A DNA stretch of 64,000 bases. Origin: CAYZJR01 sp964503045. GTDB lineage: Bacteria > Cyanobacteriota > Vampirovibrionia > Obscuribacterales > Obscuribacteraceae. Within the stretch, counting starts at the first letter, position 1. Every line of letters starts with the position of its first letter. A program made the position numbers and the translations under genes. The notes beneath the pieces were generated by a model. The model did not search any database and was not told where the DNA came from. It saw nothing but the letters and a program-made list of their open reading frames with translations. Location of the stretch: contig CAZCZI010000037.1 in the NCBI GenBank assembly GCA_964503045.1, forward strand, positions 1 through 64,000, given 5' to 3'. Below, piece by piece: positions 42,017 to 51,202 of the stretch.

Positions 42017-42463
42017 TTATGCCTGCTTACCTGATGCCGCCGCTTGATTGGCGTTGGCAATCATCTCAGGATCGAGGTGAATAACCTGGAAGGGCAAGGA
42101 GCCAAGCACCTTTCCACCGACTTCCAAAACCACCGTATAGCCGCCTTCGGCTTCAAATGTCAGTCCGCTGAATGCACTTATGATTTTGTGGGTCATAAAC
42201 GTGTTGGGCAATGGGTCTACCTTAGCCAGAGGCGACATCGTGATCACCTTTTTGTCGGCGTCCAAAACCTTGAATTGGTACTCAAACTCTTTCGATGATG
42301 CCGACAGTTGAGCGAAGGCATAAACCAAAGGAATGACGGCTGGAAACGTCTGAGCCGTAATGCCGTTGTAGATGTTTATGCAGGAGACGGCATCGCGTCG
42401 TAAAACGTCTTGCAGGACTCTCTCGCAGAGGACTATTCCTATCAGTTGTGGACTGTCTGACAT
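42017..42463 (-). CDS. DUF6941-like conserved hypothetical protein
   Basis: 148 residues. The N-terminal block LIGIVLCERVLQDVLRRDAVSCINIYNGITAQTFPAVIPLVYAF is reminiscent of the DUF6941 group (a statement such as LCDRVI...VSLIGIF, then FP.v.p.lyvy). Alternating strands follow (FEYQFKVLDADKKVITMSPL, LTFEAEGGYTVVLEVGGKVL), ending in an Ala-rich tail. Probably a soluble beta-sandwich of unknown role. It is convergent with the retropepsin gene, 39 bp apart. The family assignment is from memory and moderate. Confidence 0.5.
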   Translation of the reverse strand: MSDSPQLIGIVLCERVLQDVLRRDAVSCINIYNGITAQTFPAVIPLVYAFAQLSASSKEFEYQFKVLDADKKVITMSPLAKVDPLPNTFMTHKIISAFSGLTFEAEGGYTVVLEVGGKVLGSLPFQVIHLDPEMIANANQAAASGKQA

Positions 42464-42599
42464 TTTGACTTTTGTTCCTTCTTCACTTTGCGGGCTCTGC
42501 CAATAAGTCCGAACTCATAGGATACGGTACTTGGCGGCTCTCCCAGCTCGGAGATTATACTAGAAGCGTACCAGCTTAAGGGTTTTGGGGGTGCAACTC

Positions 42600-42722
42600 A
42601 TGATCGATCCCGAACGAATGACATATGTTCAATGGTTTTGGGTCGTTTTTGCGTCAGTGCTCGTGGTGTTCTTCATCTGTCGCTGGCTCGACCTCAGCAA
42701 CACAATGCCGGCTGCATTTTGA
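42600..42722 (+). CDS. 40-residue single-span membrane peptide
   Basis: ATG at 42600 with GGGGGTG about 7 bp upstream. The product is MIDPERMTYVQWFWVVFASV, then LVVFFICRWLDLSNTMPAAF. It has one membrane span (WFWVVFASVLVVFFICRW) bordered by polar ends. It is below the usual size cut-off. A good ribosome site and clean span support it, but no homologue can be named. Confidence 0.4.
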   Translation: MIDPERMTYVQWFWVVFASVLVVFFICRWLDLSNTMPAAF

Positions 42723-43192
42723 ATGAGCGCAGCTTCATCCACTTGTTTATAGATTCGCCAATATCCCCATAAACGGATATGGAACAATCCAGCACGAGCT
42801 CGCGCTACCTAGAAAGTTAGGCCACATTGATGTTTTGAGCAAAGTTGGCCTAGCTTAGGCCAACGATCTGAATTTAGAAGATGCTCATGAATTCAAGAGC
42901 TTCTTCACATGACAACATTATTCTCCTCTTAAGAACTTGAAAACATACACTCCGTGCGCACGCACAGGCGCACGGGTGGTTTTGATGTCAGAGCCGTGAT
43001 TTTTGACTTTGTCTCAATCACTTGGCTATTGTTCGATGTTTCTTTTATTTCCTTTTTGACTTCTAAATATCTAGCACCCTCTTAAACAGACTAGTTTCGC
43101 GCACGAACAACAGGCTCTCGGAGCTGCGGGGTTTCATTACCTGCGACTTCGAGGCTTCGCGCTAGCTAGCAAATTTGGAAGGAGTTTTCGCC
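42723..43192. other. 470-bp region before the CoaE fusion
   Basis: No gene seen. It holds the perfect hairpin at 42844-42864 and an AT-rich stretch with TTGACT near 43060 that may belong to the promoter of the CoaE fusion gene. A strong ribosome site GGAAGGAG is at 43178-43185. Confidence 0.4.
42844..42864 (+). terminator. Perfect 9-bp hairpin
   Basis: GTTGGCCTA / TAGGCCAAC with loop GCT, about 120 bp after the 40-residue gene. No strict T-run follows. It could be a terminator or a dyad operator for the downstream CoaE fusion. Confidence 0.35.
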
Positions 43193-45243
43193 ATGAGCAA
43201 ACCCGCAGATGCTTCGGCTGGTGTCGTCACGACTACCGGCGCGAAGGTTAAGACTGTCTACCGCCTTGGCGTTACCGGCTCCATCGGATCCGGAAAGTCA
43301 GCGGTAGGCAAACAGCTTGAAGAGCTGGGCATCGAGGTGATCGACACCGACGTGCTGGCTCATCAGCTTCTCAAATCTCCTAACGAGGCTTACGACCAGA
43401 TCATCGCGCGCTTCGGCGCCGATATCGTCGACGCTCCCGGCGGTCCAATCAACCGCAAGAAGCTCGGCGCCATCGTGTTCAACGACGCGAAGGCCAAGGT
43501 TGACCTCGAGGCGATTGTTCATCCAGCCATCGAGAAAGCGACTGACGAAGCCGTTGCCGCGTGCAAGGGCGATGTGGTCGCTGTTCAAATTCCGCTTCTG
43601 TTCGAAGTCGGCCGCGAGAAGAAGTACGACGAGATCTGGTGCGTGGTGGTCAACCGCAAAACCCAGCTCGAAAGACTGATGAAGCGCGACGGACTCACTC
43701 TCGAGCAGGCGGAAGCCCGCATCGCCGCGATGTGGACACAAGACGAGAAAGCACGCCGCACCCTGCAAGCGGGTGGTCGCATCATCGACAACTCCGGCAC
43801 GCTGGAAGAGACGAAGGCGCTAACCGCAAAGGCGCTCGCGGAAGCAAAGCTCGCCGCCAAGGCGAAGCTGGGCACCACCGCCGCCGATACCACCGCTACC
43901 ACCGGAGACGGCACCGCCAAGCCTGNNNNNNNNNNNNNNNNNNNNNNNNNNNNNNNNNNNNNNNNNNNNNNNNNNNNNNNNNNNNNNNNNNNNNNNNNNN
44001 NNNNNNNNNNNNNNNNNNNNNNNNNGGCACCACCGCCGCCGATACCACCGCTACCACCGGAGACGGCACCGCCAAGCCTGCGGACACAGGCAAGCCTGTC
44101 GACACCGCTGCTCGCAACTCGGAATACCGCGCTGTGCTCCAGAAGCTCAGCGGCATGGGTACCGAAGCGGCGCTCGAGCGAATGGGCGACATCTCTACCA
44201 CCGCGCACAAGGAAGCCACGGCTTCTCTGTCGCTTACAGTCGATTCGTGCGAGGGTGACCACAAAGGCCCTAACCACATCGACACAGCCAAAGAGCTGAA
44301 GGTGGACGTGCACATGTCTGTCAAGAACAAGCCTGGCACCCCGCCGACTCCGCCGAACACCTGTTCGTGCGGCTGCGGCGACAAGTGCAAGAAGAGCTGT
44401 GCATGCGCCACGGGATGCGGCTGCAACTGCACCAGCACACCTCCTCCGCCGAAACCGCCCAAGCCCACTCCGGGCAACTGTGACCACAATCACGGTCGTC
44501 CGCTAATCGGTCTGTTCGGGCTGCTGGCGTTCCTCTTCGCCGTGCTTGCGCTCGTGTACTTCTGGAACCACAAACCAGCGGACACTCATCACGGCGGCCA
44601 CGACACGACGACTATCATCATCGTCAACAAACCGTGCGACTCTGGCTGCAAGCCGCCGGTCACCCCGCCGACCCCGCCGGTCAAGCCGCCGCTTCCTCCG
44701 ATCGAGGAGAAGCCGGCATGCCCTCCGGCGGGTGATCAAACCCTCTTCGTGACGCCTGATTTCGCGGCGCCGTGGCTTCACAATGAAGTCCGGCAGCGCG
44801 TTGTCGAATGGAAAGTTCGGTACCAGCCGGATTGCCAGGGCGCGACGTTGATCGGGCGCGACTACGAAGGTCGGCTTGTGGTGTGGCAGGAGTATGGGCC
44901 GAAATTCACGTTCGTCTACCAATGGACTGTGAAGTACACCGGCAACGTCACTCAGGTCGACCGCTTCGAGGGCAACAACGTGTTCGTGGGGCGTTCGCTC
45001 TACTGGCACAATGCACTCGGTTTCATTGTTCGAATCGACCAGTTGGACGGCAACCAGCGCATGCTGGCCTCGGCGTCGCTCACCCGCGACGTCAATGGCG
45101 TGATCTACTGCATGACGATGAACAAGTACGATCAGGTGACAGGTCGCCTGCTCGATTCTGCTTCTTTCGACAACTACGCGCACATCAAAGAGATCTTGCG
45201 TGCGCAGTTCTTCCTGTTCGGCGTGTTCGGACAGATGAAGTAA
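43193..45243 (+). CDS. Dephospho-CoA kinase fused to a Cys-rich, membrane-anchored domain
   Basis: Interrupted by a 100-N gap whose 55-bp flanks are identical. Merging them leaves one 631-residue frame. Start ATG 43193 follows GGAAGGAG. Residues 20-222 are a CoaE-like kinase: P-loop GSIGSGKSAV, DTDVLAHQLL, FNDAKAKVDLEAIVHPAIEK, VQIPLLFEVGREKKYD, IIDNSG. Unusually, the segment normally RxxxQ reads RIAAMWTQ. A Thr/Ala linker (about 227-255) and a soluble segment follow. Next come nine Cys in 23 residues (339-361, CSCGCGDKCKKSCACATGCG and on), metallothionein-like. Then a Pro stretch, a membrane span (about 386-406) and a 210-residue outer domain with YD-like strands. GC-rich codons. CoaE is normally a 200-residue soluble enzyme, so this fusion is exceptional. 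Confidence 0.8.
43926..44025. other. Assembly gap (100 N) with 55-bp duplicated flanks
   Basis: The 55 bases before the gap (43871-43925) are identical to the 55 after it (44026-44080). This is what overlapping contig ends from a k=55 assembly look like when a scaffolder inserts a fixed 100 N. Removing 155 bp puts the two halves of the CoaE fusion in the same frame. A short tandem repeat hidden here is the alternative. Confidence 0.85.
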
Positions 45244-45359
45244 CTCCCGTCAATCAACCCATCATTTCGGCGGCCGCACGGCTCGCTTCGGTTCTCCGGT
45301 AAATGCCGGTTAGACCGATTGCGAGCCGCCGCGGTTTTTGCCAGAAGGAAACGACAAAC

Positions 45360-46247
45360 ATGGCCAAGAACAAAGGCAAGAAGGGCGGCAAGGACAATTG
45401 CAGCCTGTTCACGGCTCTGGAGAACGGCGCGATCAAGATCGCTCGCTGCCTCCCGAGCCCCACCGAGCCGTACGCCAAGGCGCGGATTCCCAATTACCTG
45501 AAGCAGGTCGATCACTCGCTGGCGATCGAGAAGAAGAAGAAGTACGAGAAGCAGCTCGCCGAGCAGACCCGTGAGCTCAACGAGCTCGTTCGCCAGCTGG
45601 CGGAAGCGAAGAAGTCGCTCATCGTGGTCTTCCAGGGCCGCGACGGCGCCGGCAAGTCCGGAGCCACGGTGCGCATCATCCAGGCACTGGGCTACGACAT
45701 GAAGATCTTCCAGGGCGTTCCGATCGGACCGCCGTCGGATGAGGAGAAGGCGCGCCCCTTCCTGTGGCGCTTCACCCGCAGCGACCGGCTGCCTGCCTTC
45801 GGACAGGTGCGTGTCTTTGACCGCAGCTGGGCCGAGCGCGTGCTGGTCGAGCCGGTGATGAATCTGACGCCGCCTGAGGACGTGCAGAACTCCTACGCCG
45901 ACATCAACACCTTCGAGTGGCAGCTGGAGCGCGGCGGTGCAGTCATCGTCAAGTTCTGGCTCGACATCACGAAGGACGAGCAGTGGCAGCGCTTCGAAGA
46001 CCGCAAGCGCGAGAAGGCCTGGAAGGTCAGCCCGTCGGACATGGTCGCCCGCAAGCACTGGGGTGAGTACACCGACGCCGCCAACGAGATGTTCTTCCGC
46101 ACGGGCACGGAGTACGCGCCCTGGTACATCGTCTCGTCCGAGGACAAGCGCTACAGCCGCGTGACTGTGCTCGAGTGCATCAACCACGAGCTGCGTCTGG
46201 CTCTGGGCCTCAAGAAGAACGGCAAGAAGGCGAAGAAGTCGAAGTAA
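45360..46247 (+). CDS. ppk2: Polyphosphate kinase 2 family enzyme
   Basis: 295 residues from the ATG at 45360 with AAGGAA upstream. The core has Walker A FQGRDGAGKSG (91-101), the lid-type motif FDRSWAERVLVEPVM and the region FWLDITKDEQWQRFEDRKRE, as in single-domain PPK2. PPK2 uses polyphosphate to phosphorylate nucleotides. The usual DRSWYNRA segment is DRSWAERV here, so subclass is uncertain. Poly-Lys tails are present at both ends (MAKNKGKKGGK; KKNGKKAKKSK), possibly for polyphosphate binding. It lies 116 bp after the CoaE fusion in the same codon class. Confidence 0.92.
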   Translation: MAKNKGKKGGKDNCSLFTALENGAIKIARCLPSPTEPYAKARIPNYLKQVDHSLAIEKKKKYEKQLAEQTRELNELVRQLAEAKKSLIVVFQGRDGAGKSGATVRIIQALGYDMKIFQGVPIGPPSDEEKARPFLWRFTRSDRLPAFGQVRVFDRSWAERVLVEPVMNLTPPEDVQNSYADINTFEWQLERGGAVIVKFWLDITKDEQWQRFEDRKREKAWKVSPSDMVARKHWGEYTDAANEMFFRTGTEYAPWYIVSSEDKRYSRVTVLECINHELRLALGLKKNGKKAKKSK

Positions 46248-46488
46248 CCCTTCGACCGAACGCCGGCAAACATTGGTTTGGCATCGCTCCTGCTTCGCGC
46301 AAGAAGCAGGCAGCGGCGCCGGCCAACTGCCCGGGAGATAGCAAGGAGGCGCTTCACCAGCGCTTCTTTGCTCATCTCCTTTTTTTAAACCATATGCGAC
46401 ATGATATAGTATATACTTTCAATCCCTGTAGAAATCCCGTAGAATCAATTTCGGTTTCAAGTCTTTCGGCAATTGAAGGTGCATTGAG

Positions 46489-47415
46489 TTGAATTCCAAC
46501 GACGGTCAAAACGCCGGTTCGGAGTCGCTCGGAAGTGACGACACACTGGCGCCCGGCACCCGGCTTGCCGACAAATACATCATCTCCAATGTCATCGGCC
46601 ATGGTGGCATGAGCATTGTCTACGACGCAACCGATGAATCTTCACAAAAGCGAGTGGCCATCAAGATGATGTACAACACTCTCACCAATCATCAAGAGTT
46701 GGTGGACCGCTTTTTGCAAGAAGCCAAAGCTACAAGTCACCTTTCGCACCAGAACTTAGGAACCGTTTACGACTCCGGTCTAACCGCGCAGGGTCAGCCT
46801 TTTTTGGTCATGGACTATCTGGAGGGAGTCAATCTCCAACAGTTCCTAGACTCCTATTCGCCGTCGCCAAAGATGCTCATTCAAATTTTCATGCAAGTTT
46901 GTGACGCCCTTGATGAAGCGCACAGAAAAGGTATTGTTCATCGAGATCTAAAACCAAGCAACATCATGCTGATCAAAGACGGACATATAGGTGCCCTCGT
47001 AAAGCTCGTGGATTTCGGCATCGCCAAACTTATCAGCTCGGCATTGTCCCCGGAAGAGCACACAACAACACATGGAACGACTTTTGGAACGCCGGTGTTC
47101 ATGAGCCCGGAGCAATGTGCCGGCAAGGAGATGGATGCAAGAAGCGACATCTATTCGCTGGGATGCGTTATGTATCAATCGTTTACCGGAAGTCAGGTGT
47201 TCTCCGGTGATTCGGTGTACGAGGTATTTTACAGACACATATGCGAGGTGCCTTCGCGTGCACCATTCCAACGGCTAAGAGAACCACTGCCGCCCGAGGT
47301 CGAGACGGTGATCTTCGGGTGCCTGGAGAAGGAGCCGATTAAGCGTCCGCAGAGTGCTGGGGACGTGAAGATGCAGTTGGAGGCGGCACTCTCGCTGTAT
47401 CTTGACTGCAGGTAG
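46489..47415 (+). CDS. Soluble Hanks-type Ser/Thr protein kinase
   Basis: 308 residues. Start TTG at 46489; the first in-frame ATG is already inside the glycine loop. The glycine loop is IGHGGMSIVYDA, ATP Lys59 is in VAIKMMYN, the catalytic loop IVHRDLKPSNIM has Asp153, then VDFGIAKL, GTPVFMSPEQC and DARSDIYSLGCVMYQ. No membrane span or extra domain. It resembles the kinase at 29340 closely. AT-rich TATAGTATATAC about 85 bp upstream may be its promoter -10 region. Partner unknown. Confidence 0.93.
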   Translation: MNSNDGQNAGSESLGSDDTLAPGTRLADKYIISNVIGHGGMSIVYDATDESSQKRVAIKMMYNTLTNHQELVDRFLQEAKATSHLSHQNLGTVYDSGLTAQGQPFLVMDYLEGVNLQQFLDSYSPSPKMLIQIFMQVCDALDEAHRKGIVHRDLKPSNIMLIKDGHIGALVKLVDFGIAKLISSALSPEEHTTTHGTTFGTPVFMSPEQCAGKEMDARSDIYSLGCVMYQSFTGSQVFSGDSVYEVFYRHICEVPSRAPFQRLREPLPPEVETVIFGCLEKEPIKRPQSAGDVKMQLEAALSLYLDCR

Positions 47416-47667
47416 AGCGAGTAGTCCTCTTTGAAGGAATCACATGCACAACGAAAACGGACCACGACATGACACTTTTCGCTCAGTGTCATATCTGCAG
47501 TGACAATCATAATGTGCAGTGACAAGGTGCCGTTCCGTTACTCGGGTGGGGTGGGTGCGACTATAGACCGACTTCACGAATTGATCTGCGCCGCGCGACA
47601 TGAGCAGCACGTGACCTGAGCGTTCCATCATGGGTGCTATTAAAGGGGTGCGACTATGGGGTGCAAC

Positions 47668-47702
47668 TATAGTTTGCATTTTTCTTCCAAATGCAAACTA
47701 TA
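47668..47702. terminator. Perfect 14-bp hairpin
   Basis: TATAGTTTGCATTT / AAATGCAAACTATA with loop TTCTTCC. It could terminate transcription from the kinase gene, or act as an operator because the left arm overlaps the third GGGTGCRACTATRG box. Confidence 0.45.
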
Positions 47703-47880
47703 ATTGACGTCAAGTGGCATCGCGGGCTGATTTGAGGTCAAATATTGCCTTTCCGGAGAATGATCGTAAAGTACACTTTCCATTTTGGCGAGAATTGCAT
47801 CTATGCGCGGCGCGGCACGGCGCAGCAAAGGGCTAACCACTTCTCTGACTTTCTATAGTATACCGGACGCGAAAAGGAAA

Positions 47881-47940
47881 CGCCGGTACCAGCGGTGGTG
47901 CATCAAGCTTTTCGCTCGATGCAACAACGTGATACCGGCG
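47881..47940 (-). terminator. Two-tier stem-loop after the methyltransferase gene
   Basis: Outer stem CGCCGGTA / TACCGGCG, inner stem TGCATC..AGC / GCT..GATGCA with a 5-nt loop. Read on the minus strand it is followed by TTTCCTTTTCGCG, fitting a terminator for the gene ending at 47975. The inner bulged stem is more elaborate than a simple terminator needs. Confidence 0.5.
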
Positions 47941-47974
47941 CTCCAAGTTTTTGAAGTGCTAGTGCGCTTTATGC

Positions 47975-48748
47975 CTACTTCTTCACCGCGCGCAAGATGA
48001 TCTTGTCGTCGGTGTAGCTGACAGGCAGATCACCTTCGAAGGTGACCTGATAGTGACGCACAGCCTTCGTTGAGGCACCGCGGAAATAGGCAAGCACCTT
48101 CTGCTTACCCTCGGCGTCCAATCCGGCCATGTCCATCCACTGCGCGATGTTGTGAGTCTTGCGATACTTGCGTGTCATCTCCACGCGAAAGCCCGCGGAC
48201 TCCAACATATCCTTCCACTGCGCCTTGGTGTAAGAACGCACATGGGTCGGATCACGCAGGGTTTCCACTTCGTTGATGAAGCGGTCGAGCCGGCTGGAAG
48301 CCGGGCTGATGCTGTCTTCGAGAACGAAGACACCGCCCTGTTTGATGACGCGGGCGATTTCGCTTACAGCTTTCTCGATATCGAGGAAGTGATGGGGGGC
48401 GATTCTGCAAGTCACGGCGTCGAATGATTCGTCGGCGAACGCCAACGCTTCAACGTCCATGACCAGCGCATCGACATTGTCGAGCGCCTTGGCAGATGCC
48501 AGCCCCTTCGTCTCGGCGACCATCTCGCTTGCCAGATCGACAGCGACAACATGCTTGACCAACGGCGCCACGGCGCATGCCGTGTGACCAGCCCCGGTCG
48601 CGACATCGAGCACGGTCATCGACTCTTCAGCTTTGAGCTGGTCGACTACCATGGCCAGATCGCTGCCGCGGGCATGTCCTGCGCTGGTTGCATAGTTGTG
48701 CGCGTTCTTGCCAAACTGACGCGAGACGTCTTGCTTTGTGGGTTTCAT
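47975..48748 (-). CDS. UbiE/MenG-like SAM methyltransferase
   Basis: 257 residues from the ATG at 48748 (MKPTKQDVSRQFGKNAHNYA) with GAGAGGTC upstream. SAM motif VLDVATGAGHTACAVAPLVK (about 46-65), then VAVDLASEMV, DVEALAFADESFDAVTCRIA (motif II) and the ARVIKQGGVFVLEDSISP post-motif. The N-terminal FGKNAHNYATSAGH is typical of small-molecule methyltransferases. The substrate is unknown; quinone-like aromatics are possible. GC-rich codons. It ends at a strong stem-loop. Confidence 0.85.
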   Translation of the reverse strand: MKPTKQDVSRQFGKNAHNYATSAGHARGSDLAMVVDQLKAEESMTVLDVATGAGHTACAVAPLVKHVVAVDLASEMVAETKGLASAKALDNVDALVMDVEALAFADESFDAVTCRIAPHHFLDIEKAVSEIARVIKQGGVFVLEDSISPASSRLDRFINEVETLRDPTHVRSYTKAQWKDMLESAGFRVEMTRKYRKTHNIAQWMDMAGLDAEGKQKVLAYFRGASTKAVRHYQVTFEGDLPVSYTDDKIILRAVKK

Positions 48749-49089
48749 CACTTGATGACCTCTCAGTTTTGTTCTTGGCACCATCCACGGTGCAACCGGC
48801 GCCACTCCGAAGCCCAGACATCTGGGCCCGGAGCCAATCTGCCAGATGCAGCGTTTGTCGAATGATGCTTCGTGTAGTTGCTTCCGGATGGAAGAGGCTG
48901 ACCGGCCAAAAACCAAGGACTGGCATCAGCGGATCAGCGCGAAGCTTGAGCGAACGCGCCGAGCCCTGCGATGCCTTTCGACAAGGCAAGGCCCGACCAC
49001 GTCGCTACGACAATTGAGACAATTCTTGCTCTGCACTAAGCTGCATTGCAGCAACTTGCTTGCTGCTAGCAGTCACATGCTTGGAGCAA

Positions 49090-50555
49090 TTACTTGCCTT
49101 CCGGCTTGTCGCCACCGTTTCCGCTGTTGTCACCACCACCGCCACCGTCCTCGGTCTCCTCCTTCACACCGCGCAGAAGCGGCAGAAGCAGGATGCAAGC
49201 CGCGGTGAACGCAGCCGACACGAAGATGAGAGGCGTCAGCGAGTTGTGGAACATCCCCACGAACAGACGCGCGCCAATGATGGCCGAGATCTGAGCAGCG
49301 AAGTTGTTGACCGACATCAAGGCAGCGAAAGTGAAGCCCTCCGCCTTCTGCGGGCAAGCCTTGGCGGCAAGCGTCAAGACAGCCAGAGTGGCGACCATCG
49401 AAGTCGCGCCGAACACGAGGTTGAGCGCGATCGCAATCGCATGCGCATTGGCGCTGGGAGCGACAAGCGACAGGTACGCCAGGGTGCCGATGACACCAGT
49501 GACGATGCTGAACACCAGCTGAAACTTCGTCGTCTGCTTGGCGAAGTACTTGCCGTACAGCCAAGCACCGATGACCGAACCGACGGAGCTGATGGCGCCG
49601 AGGGTGCCGATGAAGTCCTGCGAGAACTTCAGCGTGTCGGTCATGTGGTAATAGAACGGCGTGCCGAAGCTGGGGCTGAAGTTCCAGAACGCGATGAACA
49701 GCGCGACAGCCCACAGGAGCTTCGACTTCACCGCATCCTTGAGACCCTTCGTAGTCTCCTTCAGCGCAGCCACGTTCATCTGCGCCTTCTCTTCCTTCAC
49801 GATGAACCACGTGAAGGCCACCACGGTCACAGGAGCGAACATGGTGATCAGCGCAGCGATGTGAAGCGCCGAAGACGGGCTGAAGTGCTGGCAGAGGTAG
49901 CCGCCGGCAAGAGACGTACCGATAGCTGCGGTGTAGAACCACAGCCACTGCACGCTCTGGAAGCGACCAGTGGCATTCAACATCTTGCCCTTCTCGACCA
50001 TCAACGCATCGACGATGACGTCAGATGCGGCAGTGCCGAAAGCGGTCAGCATGAGAGCGGTGACGATCTGCGACGGAGCATTGAGCCCCGTCATCCACAG
50101 AAACGCACCGGCAGCCACGGTGTTCATCACCATCAACCACGACTTGCGTCGGTATCCCAGAAGTGGGAAGTAGTCGCTGATGAGCCCGTAGAGCGGCTTG
50201 ATGANNNNNNNNNNNNNNNNNNNNNNNNNNNNNNNNNNNNNNNNNNNNNNNNNNNNNNNNNNNNNNNNNNNNNNNNNNNNNNNNNNNNNNNNNNNNNNNN
50301 NNNNCGGTATCCCAGAAGTGGGAAGTAGTCGCTGATGAGCCCGTAGAGCGGCTTGATGATCCACGGGAAGGTAAGAATAGCAAGATACTCGGTCACCTGT
50401 GCCGGGTTGAGTCCAAGCGCCTCCTTGAAGAAGAAGTTGAGCGGCTGGCTGACCAGACCGCTTGCCTGGGCAAGACCCTGCATGAAATACACGAGACCAA
50501 AGTAAAAGAGCAGCGACCCGATTCCGGGCAGCTTCTGTTTGTTGTTGGGGGTCAT
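49090..50555 (-). CDS. Folate-biopterin-transporter-type MFS protein (across a gap)
   Basis: The frame is broken by a 100-N gap (50205-50304) with identical 55-bp flanks. Merging them gives a continuous 436-residue protein with 12 predicted spans. It begins MTPNNKQKLPGIGSLLFYFG and contains WIIKPLYGLISDYFPLLGYR, then RKSWLMVMN. The IKPxYGxxSDxxPxxGYRR motif is the hallmark of the FBT/BT1 family found in cyanobacteria, plants and trypanosomatids. These proteins import folates or pterins, sometimes SAM. The C-terminus is a Glu/Gly-rich tail. GC-rich codons as in its neighbours. Confidence 0.8.
50205..50304. other. Assembly gap (100 N) with 55-bp duplicated flanks
   Basis: The 55 bp ending at 50204 equal the 55 bp starting at 50305. 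Collapsing the overlap (155 bp) restores the transporter frame. The same 55-bp overlap length as at 43926 points to assembler k-mer size and not biology. Confidence 0.88.
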
Positions 50556-50742
50556 GTGCAGATCCCTTTTCTCCGCACATCACTGTCGACTCGGCGAGCC
50601 TTGCTCAGACCGAGTCAACCAGTGAATCGCGGAATGTCGACGATCCGTGCCTCGCGATGAGGCACGGTATTGAGAAATGGCGTTGACTTCGTCATACGAC
50701 GATGTTTTGAGAAAGAAGAAAGTGAAGCAACTGCTAAGTCAG

Positions 50743-51162
50743 TTACTTCTTGTGCACGACGGATTTCACGACCTGCTTCGGCTCCGTGAGAAGCTTGTAG
50801 ACAGGGCACTTTCCAGCCGTGCTTTCGATGGCGGTCAGTTGAGCGGCAGTCAGGTTGCCCTTCACCTCGATCTCCTCATCGATCGTGGGGATCTTGGTGC
50901 CCGGGCTAGCGGGGTCGTCCTTTTCACTGTACGTGCAAGTGACTTTCAGCTCTTGAATGTCCCATTTGCGCCTGGGCGCCACCATCAAGATGGTCATCGC
51001 TGTGCACGCGGCCAACGAGCCGAGGCACAACTCTTTCGGATCAGGACCACCGTCGGCGCCCCCAGCCTGAATCTTCAGGTCGGAGATGACGGTGTGTGTA
51101 CCAGCACTGATCTGCTGCTGAAATTTCTGACCGGGTACCAAGGTCACTGTGGCTTGCGCCAT
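50743..51162 (-). CDS. OsmC/Ohr-family protein
   Basis: 139 residues, normal for the family. The two reactive cysteines expected of OsmC-type peroxide reductases are present: Cys53 in CLGSLAACTAMTILMV and Cys119 in STAGKCPVYKLL. The helix LGSLAACTAMT is the central family signature. It reduces organic hydroperoxides or related electrophiles in the cytosol. It lies 40 bp downstream of the CNNM/CBS gene in the same direction. AAGGAG is present 7 bp before the start. GC-rich codons suggest abundant expression. Confidence 0.9.
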   Translation of the reverse strand: MAQATVTLVPGQKFQQQISAGTHTVISDLKIQAGGADGGPDPKELCLGSLAACTAMTILMVAPRRKWDIQELKVTCTYSEKDDPASPGTKIPTIDEEIEVKGNLTAAQLTAIESTAGKCPVYKLLTEPKQVVKSVVHKK

Positions 51163-51202
51163 AAGCTAGCTCCTTTATGTCTCGATGTGAACTCACGAGG
51201 CG

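Larger units (their letters stand above)
47416..47974. other. 559-bp intergenic region with boxes and hairpins
   Basis: No gene seen. Three copies of GGGTGCRACTATRG (47553-47566, 47646-47659, 47659-47672), a perfect 14-bp-stem hairpin (47668-47702) and a 60-nt two-tier stem-loop (47881-47940) occupy most of it. The kinase gene ends to the left and the methyltransferase gene ends to the right, so both 3' ends meet here. Confidence 0.5.

Noticed and set aside
43561..45243. A separate 560-residue protein starting inside the CoaE domain
   Set aside because: Its first part is an out-of-frame reading of CoaE; merging the 55-bp overlap puts the second part in frame with CoaE.
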